A stretch of 10,343 nucleotides of DNA, from contig PDHQ01000722.1 in NCBI GenBank assembly GCA_003339415.1, positions 1-10,343 of the forward strand, read 5' to 3'. The notes below the pieces were generated by a model that searched no databases, was not told the origin of the DNA, and worked only from the letters and a program-made list of their open reading frames with translations. Position 1 is the first letter of the stretch. Each line of letters begins with the position of its first letter. Both the position numbers and the translations under genes were made by a program. This document shows, piece after piece, positions 1 to 8,990 of this stretch. The stretch is from Ophiocordyceps camponoti-saundersi (nom. inval.) (lineage: Eukaryota; Ascomycota; Sordariomycetes; Hypocreales; Ophiocordycipitaceae).

Positions 1-50
1 AAAAAAAAGAAAAAAAAAAAAAAAAAAAAAGAATAAAAAAAATATATTTA
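1..50. repeat. A-rich low-complexity tract
   Basis: The first 40 bases are almost all A with isolated G and T, passing into an AT-rich stretch before the first reading frame. It could be the 3' A tail of a plus-strand non-LTR element lying left of the window, or a plain homopolymer tract. The sequence to the left is needed to decide. Confidence 0.7.
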
Positions 51-55
51 CGAAA

Positions 56-325
56 ATGCCTAAGGAATCTAATATACGGGGAGGATATAGTAAAGACGGC
101 ATAGTTTTTATATCGTATAACCTAGTCTTTCTAGACGAGCTAACGCTTATAACCCCTACCGATAACTCTTCCGAGTTTTATTCCCGCTATAAGATTAAGT
201 ATCTTAATTCGCTAGCTAAGCTCTCGTATATATACGGCTATCTATCCCCCTTAAATACTAGATCTAACTTACCTCTCCCTTTTTGCGAAAATAGGCCGCT
301 ACTTCTAGGAAATAACCGAATCTAA
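56..325 (+). pseudogene. Stop-free 89-codon frame, probable relic of unknown protein
   Basis: This frame begins with an ATG (M-P-K-E-S) and stays open for 89 codons, which is unusual where most frames meet a stop every 10-20 codons. The translation has a mixed, protein-like composition with no Gln or Trp, as expected if such codons were few or absent and RIP made no stops. It has no signal peptide, membrane segment or domain I recognise. It lies just before the long plus-strand ghost frame at 360-4045 but in a different reading frame, so it may be that protein's N-terminal part separated by an indel or intron, or an independent fragment. I would not treat it as an expressed gene. The ATG itself may be accidental. 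Confidence 0.3.
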
Positions 326-359
326 AGCTTTTAACTTTACCGCTATATATAGACTTTTT

Positions 360-2850
360 TAAGAAAAATATAATATCGACTATAGGGAAAATACCCCGGA
401 TTTACCGTTAGATAACTCCGAAACCGAAAAGGAATTTTTACTTAGTATAATATCTATTATTAGTTCTTATCTTAAACTTATTACTATCCCGCCGGCCGCC
501 TAAATCCTTATACCTTAGAACTATATTCGGATTTTATTATTTAACTAGTAAATATAATACGATACTAAATACGCTAGCAAAACGCTACCCTTCGATATAT
601 ATAACCGTATATTCTATATCGCTAACTCGTCCTCCTTCGACGCTTAGTTTATAGTCCTCTACCTAAGTAAACCTTATAACTAAGATACTTAATATTAGCA
701 CCGCTAATAATACCCTCTACCCCCTAGCCTACTTAAGCTATACTACGCTATCCTCCTATCCCGGTATATCTAGTATATCTTTACGCTTTTCCCGCCTTCC
801 TAGTCTCTCCCTAACCTTACCGGCTTATTAATAGATACGAATATACGTTATTAGATTTCCTACTAAGACTAGTCTATATTTTAAGTCCTCTTTATACGAT
901 ATTAGGAAACGTTTACCGGCGCGTATACTTACGATATTTTCTAGAATAAGAACTCGCCCGCTTTTTATATATATAATATTAGCTTCGATATAGAACTCGA
1001 TCCCGGCTACTACCCGCCTTATCCTACTCCCTATCCTTATTTCCCCCCTATAGTAGATACCGCTATATAACCCCTACTAGTTACCCTTAATATATCTTAG
1101 AATATTACCTAGTTATCCGAAGAAGGGAATCTTCGTAATACGCGTAAGGATAACTTTTCCGATATCTACTCCCGTTATAGTGACTCCGACGATAACTTTC
1201 CCGACGCCGATTACTATAACGATAATGCCGACGATACTAACGATATAGATACGAAAGATAGGAATAAGAGACTCTTTACCGGCCGCTTTAACTAATTTCT
1301 TCGGTATCTATAAGCTAAATATAATCTTTCCTATATCGAATAACTCTCCTACGCCCTCGCTATTAATATTAGCTATTCCCCCCCCCGGCTCGGAGACGAT
1401 TCTAACCCCCCTTACCGGTCTAATAACCCGTTTAACGAATCGCTATCCCCTCCCCCCGAGCATTAAGATAATCCCCCCTCGCCTCGCAAATCCGACCACG
1501 CCTCTAATAGGGCGCTACCCTCTAACCCCCCGTAGAAATACTATTTACTAGCCGATTTTAAGAGTTTTAGCGGGGGGTTAGCAAGCCCCGATAACCTTAC
1601 GTTTTACCCCCTCGCTTTCTACCTACGCTATAGGAACTTATCATCGATAGGCCCCCCCTCATTCCTCGAAAAACGCTATTATATTATATATTATAACGAG
1701 AGTATTCGCAATTATAACCCTTCCGATAGTTTATATTATAACGCCGCGGCGGAAAAATACTTATTTTTCTTTAGCCTTTTCCACGGCTCCTTTACTACTA
1801 GCCGTTCCCCTACTACGAAACCCGGTTATCTTTTAACGACGATAGGCCTTCTTATAGCAGCTTTTACACTCCCGTTAGTTAAGGCGGAACCTTATATAAT
1901 AAAGTAGCGTAGCCTCGTAGAAGCTATTACCCCCCCTCTTACCGATAGCGCTTAGGACCCTAACTCGATTTACCCGTTTCTTTATAAGCGCTAATATATC
2001 TACTTAGCTATCCGTAACTCCTCGTTTACTTTCCGTATAGAGTAAGTTATAATTATACGAGTTTCGGAAGTCTTTAAGTAACGCCGCGACTTCTTTATTC
2101 TCTTTAACCCGCTCTTATAGCTTATTATCTTCTTTCTCCGTAACCCGCGCGAATATCTCTACCTCTTACGTAAGTTCGAACCCTTTAGTTTCCCCGGTAT
2201 CCTCGGTTACTTCGCTATAGTTTTCTATTACGCTACCGACGCTATCGTATAACGCTTAGCCTCGCCTCCTAGCCCCGCTCTTAGTAACGACTCTAATCTC
2301 GCTAACCGCGAAGCTATAGCCCTCTTCGATCGTCTAGGTAAGTATTACTTTACCGGCGAACCTAACCTCCTCCCGCCCTCTTTTTTTAAGCGTCTTAATA
2401 TTATAGCTAGTATATAAAAATACGCTTAGCTATTAATTTTACGTAACGTACTTAACCTTAGTAGTCCCCTATTTAATATAGGAACCCGCTCCTAGCCCCT
2501 TACTATACTTTAACGGCCGGTTCTCTTATATATCCCCTTAATCGGCTATTATTATAACCTTATCCTTACTATTAAGAGGTATACTTATTCTTAGGCTACG
2601 TTTTTTAACAGCCCCGGTATTACCTAAGTAGAACACGTAAGATATTTCCTAAGCTATATCTTTTAGTATTCTTAGATCTTATAGATAAAAGCCTTTATCT
2701 CCTATTAGTTCTAGTAATAAGTTAATACTTCGGCGCTTATAATTTTCGACGATATAACCGATAGAAGTTCCGCTATCTTTTTATAGGATACTATATCTGC
2801 TCTTAAGATATAAGAATAGTCCTCTAATCCCTTTTCCGCCGCGTTAGTTT
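360..2850 (+). pseudogene. Long RIP-degraded coding region, N-terminal and central part, unknown family
   Basis: Reading codons at positions divisible by three gives one continuous protein-like frame of about 830 codons, interrupted only by TAA/TAG stops. The best section, about 1050-1910, has only about 8 stops in 285 codons, far fewer than other frames. Visible parts, in order: an N-terminal segment with an acidic patch near 408-435 (D-N-S-E-T-E-K-E); an aromatic and proline-rich stretch near 1000-1045 with repeated Tyr-Pro; a strongly acidic Asp/Asn/Ser stretch at about 1160-1265; a Pro/Ser-rich linker at about 1375-1535; then longer hydrophobic and basic segments to about 2640. I see no reverse transcriptase YxDD, integrase zinc finger, RNase H or DDE pattern, so I do not assign a family. 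It could be a large transposon protein or a host gene copied in an element. After about 2850 the reading continues in another frame. Confidence 0.5.
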
Positions 2851-4045
2851 ACTATTATATAACCCCCTCCCTTATCCTTTACGCTATACTCCTAATATAA
2901 TAAAAAGGTTACTTAAGAAACTCTGCTAACACGCCTATACTACTTTTTCCTTACTCCTATACGAATAGTTTACTAGCTATGCTAAGGATATTATATAAGT
3001 ATATTATAGTCTTACTAATACCGCCGGCCCGACGCTCTTATTTAAGCACGCTACTTAGTATCTTATATTACGTATACTTATCCGCTATACGGATAAGGTA
3101 AATATTAGTTGCGAGGATTAGGTCCGCTTACTCGCCGCCGCTATAATAGAAAAGTTAATAGATTAAATACTAGGCTCCTTTAACGGTCGCCTTTTTATTA
3201 GCTATATCCGCCGCTTCTAACTAGATCGTATTACCCTTACCTATATCGCCCCTATACTGCTCGGTTTCCTAAGGCGGTTAGCTCTTAGGGCTTAGTAGGC
3301 TATCTTTATCCCTACGAATATATAAGGCTTACCTATCTATTTTTTTTAATTCGGCCTTACCCCCCCTTTCTCCGCTATCCCTCCTCTTCTCGAATAAGGC
3401 TTCGTAGACCTTCTCCTCCCTTACTCGATACGGTTAACCGATATCCGCGAATATTACCGATATACGTTATCTATAATTTAAAACGCCGGCTTCCGCTAGG
3501 AATTAAATACTATTATTATGCTTACTTTTACTATTACCGCTACTCCGGGTATACTATACTTTAATATTAACTAAGGCCGTTTTGCGGTCTTAGAAGAGAA
3601 GATAGATCCGCGATATTTATTAGTTTGCTTCGTATTACGAATACTTTAGTTTTTATTTCCTAATTAGTTCCCCCCGAAAAAACATATAGATAATATAATA
3701 TTAGTTAGTAAAATAATAAAGAAGATTAGTAATATTAATTACCTTACCCTATTAGTATTTTATACTATTATATTTTTTTCTACCTTATTAATATTCTAGT
3801 CTTTAGAATATAAATATATTAATTTCCGTACGCTTATCGAGCTTCGCTTACTTAAGTCTACCTCTCCGCGTAAGCACCCGCGCCGTACCGAATATGCTTT
3901 TCCCCCTAGAGATCGTCTATATATTAGGTATAAAGCTTTACTTACTATATAGCGCTATAGCCCTAAGCGATATCTATAAACCGTTTTCGATAGTTTAGGC
4001 GCTAAAGTAGGTATAAGGGAAAACGGGATAGTTAAAAGAGAATAT
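2850..4045 (+). pseudogene. Long RIP-degraded coding region, C-terminal part, unknown family
   Basis: From about 2880 the open tendency moves to the frame with codons starting at positions 3n+2, and runs about 390 codons with some 5-6 percent stops. Readable parts include K-R-L-L-K-K-L near 2906, a mixed hydrophobic region to about 3660, an Asn/Ile-rich AT segment (3680-3800), and a basic terminal segment at about 3830-4035. That last part carries S-P-R-K-H-P-R-R and later Lys/Arg-rich motifs, suggesting a nucleic-acid-binding or nuclear tail. The frame change between about 2850 and 2880 may be an indel or a lost intron; RIP itself does not make indels. The antisense strand of 3060-3360 is only slightly less open, so the assignment is less secure than that of the upstream part. 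Confidence 0.38.
3670..3800. other. Very AT-rich segment
   Basis: About 130 bases composed mostly of A and T (many TAAT/ATTA words), inside the C-terminal ghost frame. It keeps one frame open, giving Ile/Asn/Lys/Phe-rich codons. It may be a diverged coding linker, or inserted or intronic sequence. No splice sites can be trusted after RIP. Confidence 0.4.
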
Positions 4046-6060
4046 TAGCGCTAGGAGGTAATATATAGTTCTAATATATCGTAGAAGAAATAGGAATTAT
4101 ATATTTTATATATAAAGTATAAAAGACTTATAATTTTATAGCTTAACTACGGTTAGTTATAAATATAAAATACTATATAGAAATTTAATACTATATAAGC
4201 CTCTAAGAATCCGAAGATAACTGATAAAAGAACGTTATATTTAACCTAATAACCCTATATCGTACTATTACGAGCTAAGCTATAACGTATTATAAAATGC
4301 AAAGTTAGCTTTAACTTATAATATATTACTCGCGTCTATATATATATATCCTATAATATAAATTTTAATACCCTTTGCTCCCGTTAACCTTACTATATAT
4401 AGTTTAGTTTATAACCTTTATATAGATTATTAATTATATAATATAGAACTCGAAACGTAGGATACTAACGTCTCTTATAGTATTTTCCGTATAGGCTTTT
4501 ACTATCTACAAAGAAGGCCGTATAAACTAGTAGCTACTACCGATTTGCTAGAGAATAGTAGCGCTAGGAAGAGATAAAAATATCTTTTTAAGGGTTATAC
4601 GTATATTATTAAATAGTCGAAAATAACTTTTAGAGTTCCGAAGGCCTCTATAGACTAGAGTTATAATAGCGGCTATATAAAGATAGCGGCTACTATCTAA
4701 GTAAATAGTGTAACTTAGTTTTCCTTTATAGATAAAATAAGTAAATAAAGTATTTAGCCCTTAAGCTTATCCCTATATTTATTTATAAGTCGCTAATTGT
4801 AATTTAAGTCTAAGATATAACTTATAGCTAAAACTTTACTAAACGGAATTATAGCTTTGCTTAAACCTTATACCTTTATATAATAAACTATTTACTAGCC
4901 TTACTAATCCTCTACGTAAACTGATACTCGAAATAGTTCCCTCCTACTAAAATATATAAGAGAAGGCCGGAGACTAAATAGACTATTCGATAAAGCCTTC
5001 GGGATACCGAAATCCTACTTAGTCTTTTACTTACTATCCTAGGCTATATAATAATATATATATAATAAATCGATCGTTTTTTATAATCGGATTTTTCTCC
5101 TTAAGTTATTTCTAAGACTCGGGTTTTTACCTTATATTATACCCGCTATCCTAATACTGCCTTCTTTACTATATCCGTCCCTTAAGAAGCAAACTTTAAA
5201 AAATAGCTAGACTATTTAATATACGCCTAAAAAATTCGAAAACTTCCTCTTAGCTATTTAGCTATCCTAGCGCTAATATACCTCGGTATATATCTTACTA
5301 TCCCGAATTCTATAATAACTATACTTAGAAGAAGTTAACTACTATTCCTTATACTTATTCGTTTTCCCTAATAACGGCGTATAACGTAGCTATATACCTC
5401 CCGCGACCCTTCGCCGTATATATCTAAACCCGTCTATATATATTTTATATTCTATCTATTACGATTATAAGTCCGACGTCTCTCTTAGCTTAGAAGCTTA
5501 GAATATCTCGTCGCTCCTTATACTTACTACCTAAATCTTTAGAATACCTACCCTACCCGAATACCGCGTAATTAATAATAATAGCGAAAATATATATCTT
5601 CCTTACGCTCTTATTAATAAGCTCGGAAGATAATTAGATAGCTCGAAAATAATAGAAAAGTCGAATCTCTAAAGAATAAATTAAGTAATAAAAGGCTTCT
5701 TTCCTTTCCGGATCGTAGGGTTCGCGCAGTATACGATACTACTTTAAACTTCCCTACCTTTACTTACGCTGCTATTAGATCTTTTCTAGCAGTTTAATAA
5801 TTGCTAGATAAGCCGGCGTATATTACCCTAAACTTAATTACCGGGGCCTTTATACTTATCCTATTATCTTAATATTCCCTCTTATAAACCCGAAAAAATA
5901 TCTATAGATACTATGCCTACTAGTACCTAGGATAGAGTCGTCCTGCCGGGCGGTAGTAACTCGCAAGTTATTATTCGCAGCTTGTAAGCTTATATAGTAG
6001 GAAGGTTACCCTCCTCTCTCTTCTATATAAGAGAAAATTTCTTCCCTTTTTATCCTTCGT
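4046..6060. other. AT-rich degraded stretch without a supported gene
   Basis: About 2 kb with dense stops in all frames. Weak open tendencies exist on the plus strand (codons at 3n positions, about 4000-4740, some 6-7 percent stops; and about 5640-5860, where a Lys/Arg-rich helix-like segment reads with few stops), but neither shows a motif I know. AT-rich blocks with TATATA runs occur near 4100-4200, 4335-4450 and 5045-5070. No terminal repeats, tRNA or poly-A signal context could be established. It is most simply another RIP-eroded repeat copy. Confidence 0.5.
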
Positions 6061-6081
6061 AGAAATAGTAATAACCTTAAA

Positions 6082-6118
6082 ATACTACTATTACTATTAT
6101 TATTAGTATTAGTATTAT
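6082..6118. repeat. ACT/ATT trinucleotide microsatellite (imperfect)
   Basis: A short imperfect run of ACT, ATT and AGT triplets, ending next to a CGG-CGG-TAG-TAG stretch. The triplets contain no CA or TG, so RIP leaves them intact. No gene context. Confidence 0.7.
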
Positions 6119-6183
6119 CGGCGGTAGTAGTTTTATCGCACGAAGAATAAAGATAAGTAGAAGCAGAATAACGATAATAACGA

Positions 6184-6200
6184 GGGGGGGGAAAAAAAAA
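6184..6200. repeat. G8-A9 homopolymer junction
   Basis: Eight G are followed directly by nine A, a purine-only run on this strand that also extends upstream as an A/G-rich stretch (about 6141-6183). Such tracts are prone to slippage. It may mark an insertion boundary, but no target-site duplication is visible. Confidence 0.7.
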
Positions 6201-6409
6201 TATCTATCGCTACTATACTCGGTCGCTTACCCCTCTCTAATAAGCTTGTTATTATTACTTTTAGCTCGAACGACGAAGTTAGGGCTAAATTTCTTTAAGT
6301 TACCGTCTCTATATATATCTCCTTTATACGGTATATTTTAGTAAATATCTGCTAATTATACGGTAGGACGAGGAATGTCTCTACCTCTCTAGGACGTTAT
6401 ACGATATTA

Positions 6410-6660
6410 CTCTTCGCCTACGCCCGGGCGAGACCCCTATTAAGCTTATCGCTAAGGTAGTTTATCGTCCGTCTTACTACCGGGCGATTATTATCTAAGC
6501 TGCCGGTCGGTTCCCTGCCTAGGGGCCTTACGGTCGTCGGTGCCTCCGGCGAGGGAGTATTCCCTTCTCTAGCTACCGGCGCGTGCGCGGCTATTAAAGG
6601 GGCGCGTGCGCGTTATATATTTAGGACTCCCGCGGGAGCGCGTGCGATTATTATCGCACT
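6410..6660. other. CpG-rich island with repeated GCGCGTGCG motif and palindromes
   Basis: This segment is clearly richer in G+C than its surroundings and full of CG. A GCGCGTGCG core occurs three times within about 70 bases (starting near 6579, 6602 and 6637); the first two copies share the 12-mer GGCGCGTGCGCG at 6578-6589 and 6601-6612. The perfect palindrome CTCCCGCGGGAG lies at 6627-6638, and GTGCGAT/ATCGCAC arms with a 4-base loop lie at 6642-6659. The remaining TG and CA in 6480-6660 are all in TGC or GCA. It may be a regulatory or untranslated part of an element, but no promoter can be assigned. Confidence 0.55.
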
Positions 6661-6663
6661 TAG

Positions 6664-6787
6664 GACGACGACGATAATAATATAGACGAAGATAAGGATA
6701 ATAACGAAGATATAGATAACGACGAAGATAACGAAGACGAAGAAGATAATAATAAAGAGGAGGATAACGATAGTAAGTATAAGGAGG

Positions 6788-6828
<41 letters not shown>

Positions 6829-6909
6829 GATAAGCCTCTCGCCCCTCCTCGGGTACGCCGCCGTTATCGCACGCCGGCGCTTACGTCGCCGACTACGTTA
6901 TCGGACGAC
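6664..6909 (+). pseudogene. Acidic Asp/Asn/Glu-rich frame, 82 codons, followed by a basic Pro/Arg segment
   Basis: Between a TAG at 6661 and a TAG at 6910 this frame is open for 82 codons without an ATG. It reads as about 41 acidic residues (Asp, Glu, Asn, few Lys), then an Asn run from the AAT microsatellite, then a short Pro/Arg-rich basic stretch. GAY, AAY and GAR codons hold no CpA, so openness alone is weak evidence of coding. Upstream in the same frame (about 6390-6500) a fairly open Arg/Tyr-rich segment precedes it, so it could be the tail of a degraded plus-strand protein with a disordered acidic region. It may equally be an expanded GAT/GAA microsatellite with no coding past. Confidence 0.3.
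6788..6827. repeat. (AAT)n microsatellite
   Basis: About 13 uninterrupted AAT units inside a longer GAT/GAA/AAC-rich stretch (6664-6835). No CA or TG is present in the units. Likely a slippage expansion. Confidence 0.9.
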
Positions 6910-6984
6910 TAGTAAGGGCGGGAGGCGGCGCTAATATTTAATCCGTAGAAATTACTTTTATAAGCGCCTGCGGCGGGATCACTT

Positions 6985-7735
6985 CGGCAACTACTTCTAT
7001 CCTAACCGTTATCTTATTTATCTTAACTAGTTATCTAAAAGCGTTATTATAACCCTTCTTCGTTATAGCCTCGGCTAGATTATTTTTTTCCTATCGATTT
7101 AGAATATCGCGGTAATTTTCTTTTTTTCGTATAATTTACGTAAGCCTATTATATCGATTATAAGCCTCTTCTATCTTATACTACCTAGGTTAATAAGGCA
7201 GCTAGAGCGATTATTACTCCGTATAAGGCTTTAGACGGACTCCGGCAGCTATAGGCTTCTTACGATCTTCTTAACCGCGGCGTTAAGGGCGATATTACTA
7301 TCGACTACTCGTACGATATCGTATAGTTCGCCCGTAAGCACGCTTCCTATTACTATCTTATACTTCCCCGAGGACTAAAGCCTAATATTACCGTAAATAG
7401 AGACTTCGGTCTCCGTACGAGCTATCTCCTTACTTAGAACGATAACGAATCCTATCTACTAGTATAGGTCCTTATTATCCGTAAACTAGCCCTCGCTAAA
7501 TATCTAGAGCTTCGTACGAAAGGGGTTAAGAGGGATAGAGCTTAGTACTCGATCGGACTTCCCTATATGCCGTCGTACGCGGTTATTTAAGGCGTCGAGT
7601 TCTCCTTTTTCGGGGTCTGGACTTAGGTAGCGGCCGAGAGGTTGTCCTTACTTCGGGCTAGCAAATAGATAGGATCTACGCGTCTCGCTCGCGTTACGGA
7701 AGGTATGCTTATAGCGCGTCTTACTCGGCCGGGCT
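6985..7735 (-). pseudogene. Ty1/Copia retrotransposon relic: RNase H domain and RT-RNase H connection
   Basis: Role in life: the RNase H domain of the Pol polyprotein removes RNA from the RNA/DNA hybrid during reverse transcription. On the minus strand I read, in order: a connection segment with D-A-L-N-N-R-V (near 7585); F-T-D-N-K-D-L at 7465-7485, followed by stops at expected Gln/Ser positions and I-G-F-V-I-V-L; Y-D-I-V near 7310-7330; a C-L-I-N-L-G ... Q-K-R-L-I-I-D-type block at 7126-7200; and L-A-E-A-I-T-K at 7048-7078. These match, in order and spacing, the fungal Copia RNase H blocks with NNKDLSSQIG-, KLGTTQEKRL- and NPAD-type motifs as I know them. Damage: many RIP stops, a frameshift in the 7-base A run (T at 7083-7089 on the plus strand), and a probable second frameshift near 7600-7620. 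The first catalytic Asp seems replaced by Glu, which RIP does not explain. A full polyprotein would be about four times longer or more. Confidence 0.75.
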
Positions 7736-8130
7736 AATAATCTATAATACCTATACCTATCCCTTCTATTTTAAGGTAATATTATTACCCTCGAGGCAAA
7801 CTCGTCCGCAGTTAAATTCTATAAGCGCCTCTAATCTTTGCTAATAATCGAGAAGTTCGCGGGCGATAATATCGTAAAGCTATCTATAATACTCCTTACG
7901 ATAGGTATCGGCGACGAAGACTTAACTGCCCCGTCGTATAGCTTACCGTGCGAAAATATCTACCTTATAAATCGATATAAAAAAGCACTTAAGAGGACGA
8001 ATTTCGCGGCTTTTTCGGTAGCGCCCTCCTCTTCGTATAACGATTTATTAATACCGTCGTCGTATCCTTTATATTTAAGGAGGCACGTATCGAATTCGTC
8101 TTCCTTACGATTTATTAACTAGTAATCTTC
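7736..8130 (-). pseudogene. Probable C-terminal reverse transcriptase remnant of the same Copia element
   Basis: Upstream of the RNase H relic on the same strand, a decayed frame contains Y-D-D (plus-strand 8057-8065), a Glu-rich helix start seven residues later and an A-K-F motif, then T-A-D-E-F near 7815-7830. In fungal Copia elements the catalytic xxDD of reverse transcriptase is followed at similar spacing by a Glu-rich segment and an A-K-F/Q-F motif, so this may be the palm and thumb end. The match is short and rests on pattern only. Nothing resembling the fingers or the rest of the palm lies upstream. The plus-strand frame at 7838-8122 is the antisense of this region. Confidence 0.45.
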
Positions 8131-8307
8131 TTCTCGTAGATAAAGCAGCGCTTCTTCGTACGAGGAAACGTGCGACGTTCGTCGAAGCAAACTTACTTAA
8201 GTTTCCTTATACTAAAATTCTATAAGGGTAATTTATACGGTAACTAGGGAATCCGCCTAACCGATTCCCTCTATTTATAGTAATATCGTAATATATATAC
8301 CTATACG

Positions 8308-8350
8308 AGGAATAGAAAAAAAGAATAAAAAAAATAAAAAAAAAAATAAA
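8308..8350. repeat. A-rich tract
   Basis: About 43 bases of A with scattered T and G on the plus strand (a pyrimidine tract for the minus-strand element). It lies between the two minus-strand relics, where the missing part of the Copia polyprotein should be, and may mark a deletion or insertion point. Confidence 0.75.
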
Positions 8351-8990
8351 CTTCGTAAGAGGATATCTAGTTAACGAGTAATAAGTATTATCTACTACGC
8401 TACGGCACGCTCTCGTTATCGCGGCGTAAACTTTAGCCGCTACTTCGCCGAGGGTATCCTATACGAGTTATATTTTCCCGATAAGTTCTTTAAGGACTTC
8501 GGGCATTAATTTCTTAGGGAATTTTCCTTATTCTATAGTAGACTTTATGCCGGTCTATTTTGTCCGGTATTCCGCACAATTCTTTCCCGTATTAAGATAC
8601 GAATCAGCTATCGACTAGATCTCGTCCTAAGTCTTATCGGGTCCTATATAATAGAGGTAGTATAATTATACGGGCCTTTTAAGGATATCCGGAAAAATAG
8701 CGTGGTACTAATCTTCCGCTTATGCTAATCCTTCGGCGGTACGATATAAATAGCTTAGCTTTAACGTGCAGATATCGTACGGTCGCCTCGAATAGTTCTA
8801 GTCCTTCTACTATCCCTTACTAAAAGCTATAACCTTCTCGTACGTAATTAGCTTATCTTAGACTAGTCGTACGCAGCGTAATACGAAAGCCGGGCTTATA
8901 GGGATCGTTATAGGGGCTATTAATAGTTCCGGTATCGGCGTTGCTTCGTACGAAGTTATATAGGCATAAGTCTCCGCGCTTTAATATAAC
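8350..8990 (-). pseudogene. RIP-degraded minus-strand frame, possibly gag-like, unassigned
   Basis: Reading the minus strand from about 8990 to 8350 gives some 200 codons in one frame with about 14 stops, nearly all TAG/TAA and several at places suited to Trp or Gln. Visible parts: a proline-rich start (P-I-P-E ... near 8920), a central segment with R-R-P-Y-D-I near 8775-8790, F-P-D-I-L-K-R-P near 8680, and a Lys/Glu-rich segment with P-E-V-L-K-E-L near 8490, then A-A-K-V-Y-A-A near 8435. Its place upstream of the Copia relic and its helical, Trp-candidate-rich character fit a gag or capsid region, but I see no zinc knuckle or known motif. It could be an unrelated gene fragment. Confidence 0.35.

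Noticed and set aside
360..4045. Ghost protein as a Copia/Gypsy polyprotein, KDZ or Plavaka transposase, or telomere-linked helicase
   Set aside because: I looked for YxDD, integrase zinc finger, DDE-type, C2H2 and helicase motifs in the readable frames and found none that was convincing.
4038..4571. 21-base similar segments at 4038-4058 and 4551-4571 (AGCGCTAGGA core), considered as LTR or direct-repeat ends
   Set aside because: Similarity stops at once on both sides and a match of this length with three differences is weak in such a reduced-complexity sequence.
6133..6872. TTATCGCAC found three times (6133-6141, 6651-6659, 6864-6872), considered as a binding-site series
   Set aside because: Spacing is irregular and a 9-mer of this composition can recur by chance. 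One copy belongs to a local hairpin already noted.
7150..7600. Fairly open plus-strand frame with few stops
   Set aside because: It is the complement of the RNase H motifs on the minus strand. Those motifs match a known family in order and spacing, so the plus frame is a shadow.
7838..8122. 94-codon ATG-started open frame on the plus strand
   Set aside because: It lies antisense to the probable Copia reverse transcriptase remnant, has a Ser/Leu/Ile-rich composition typical of a shadow frame and no motif. The minus strand explains the region better.
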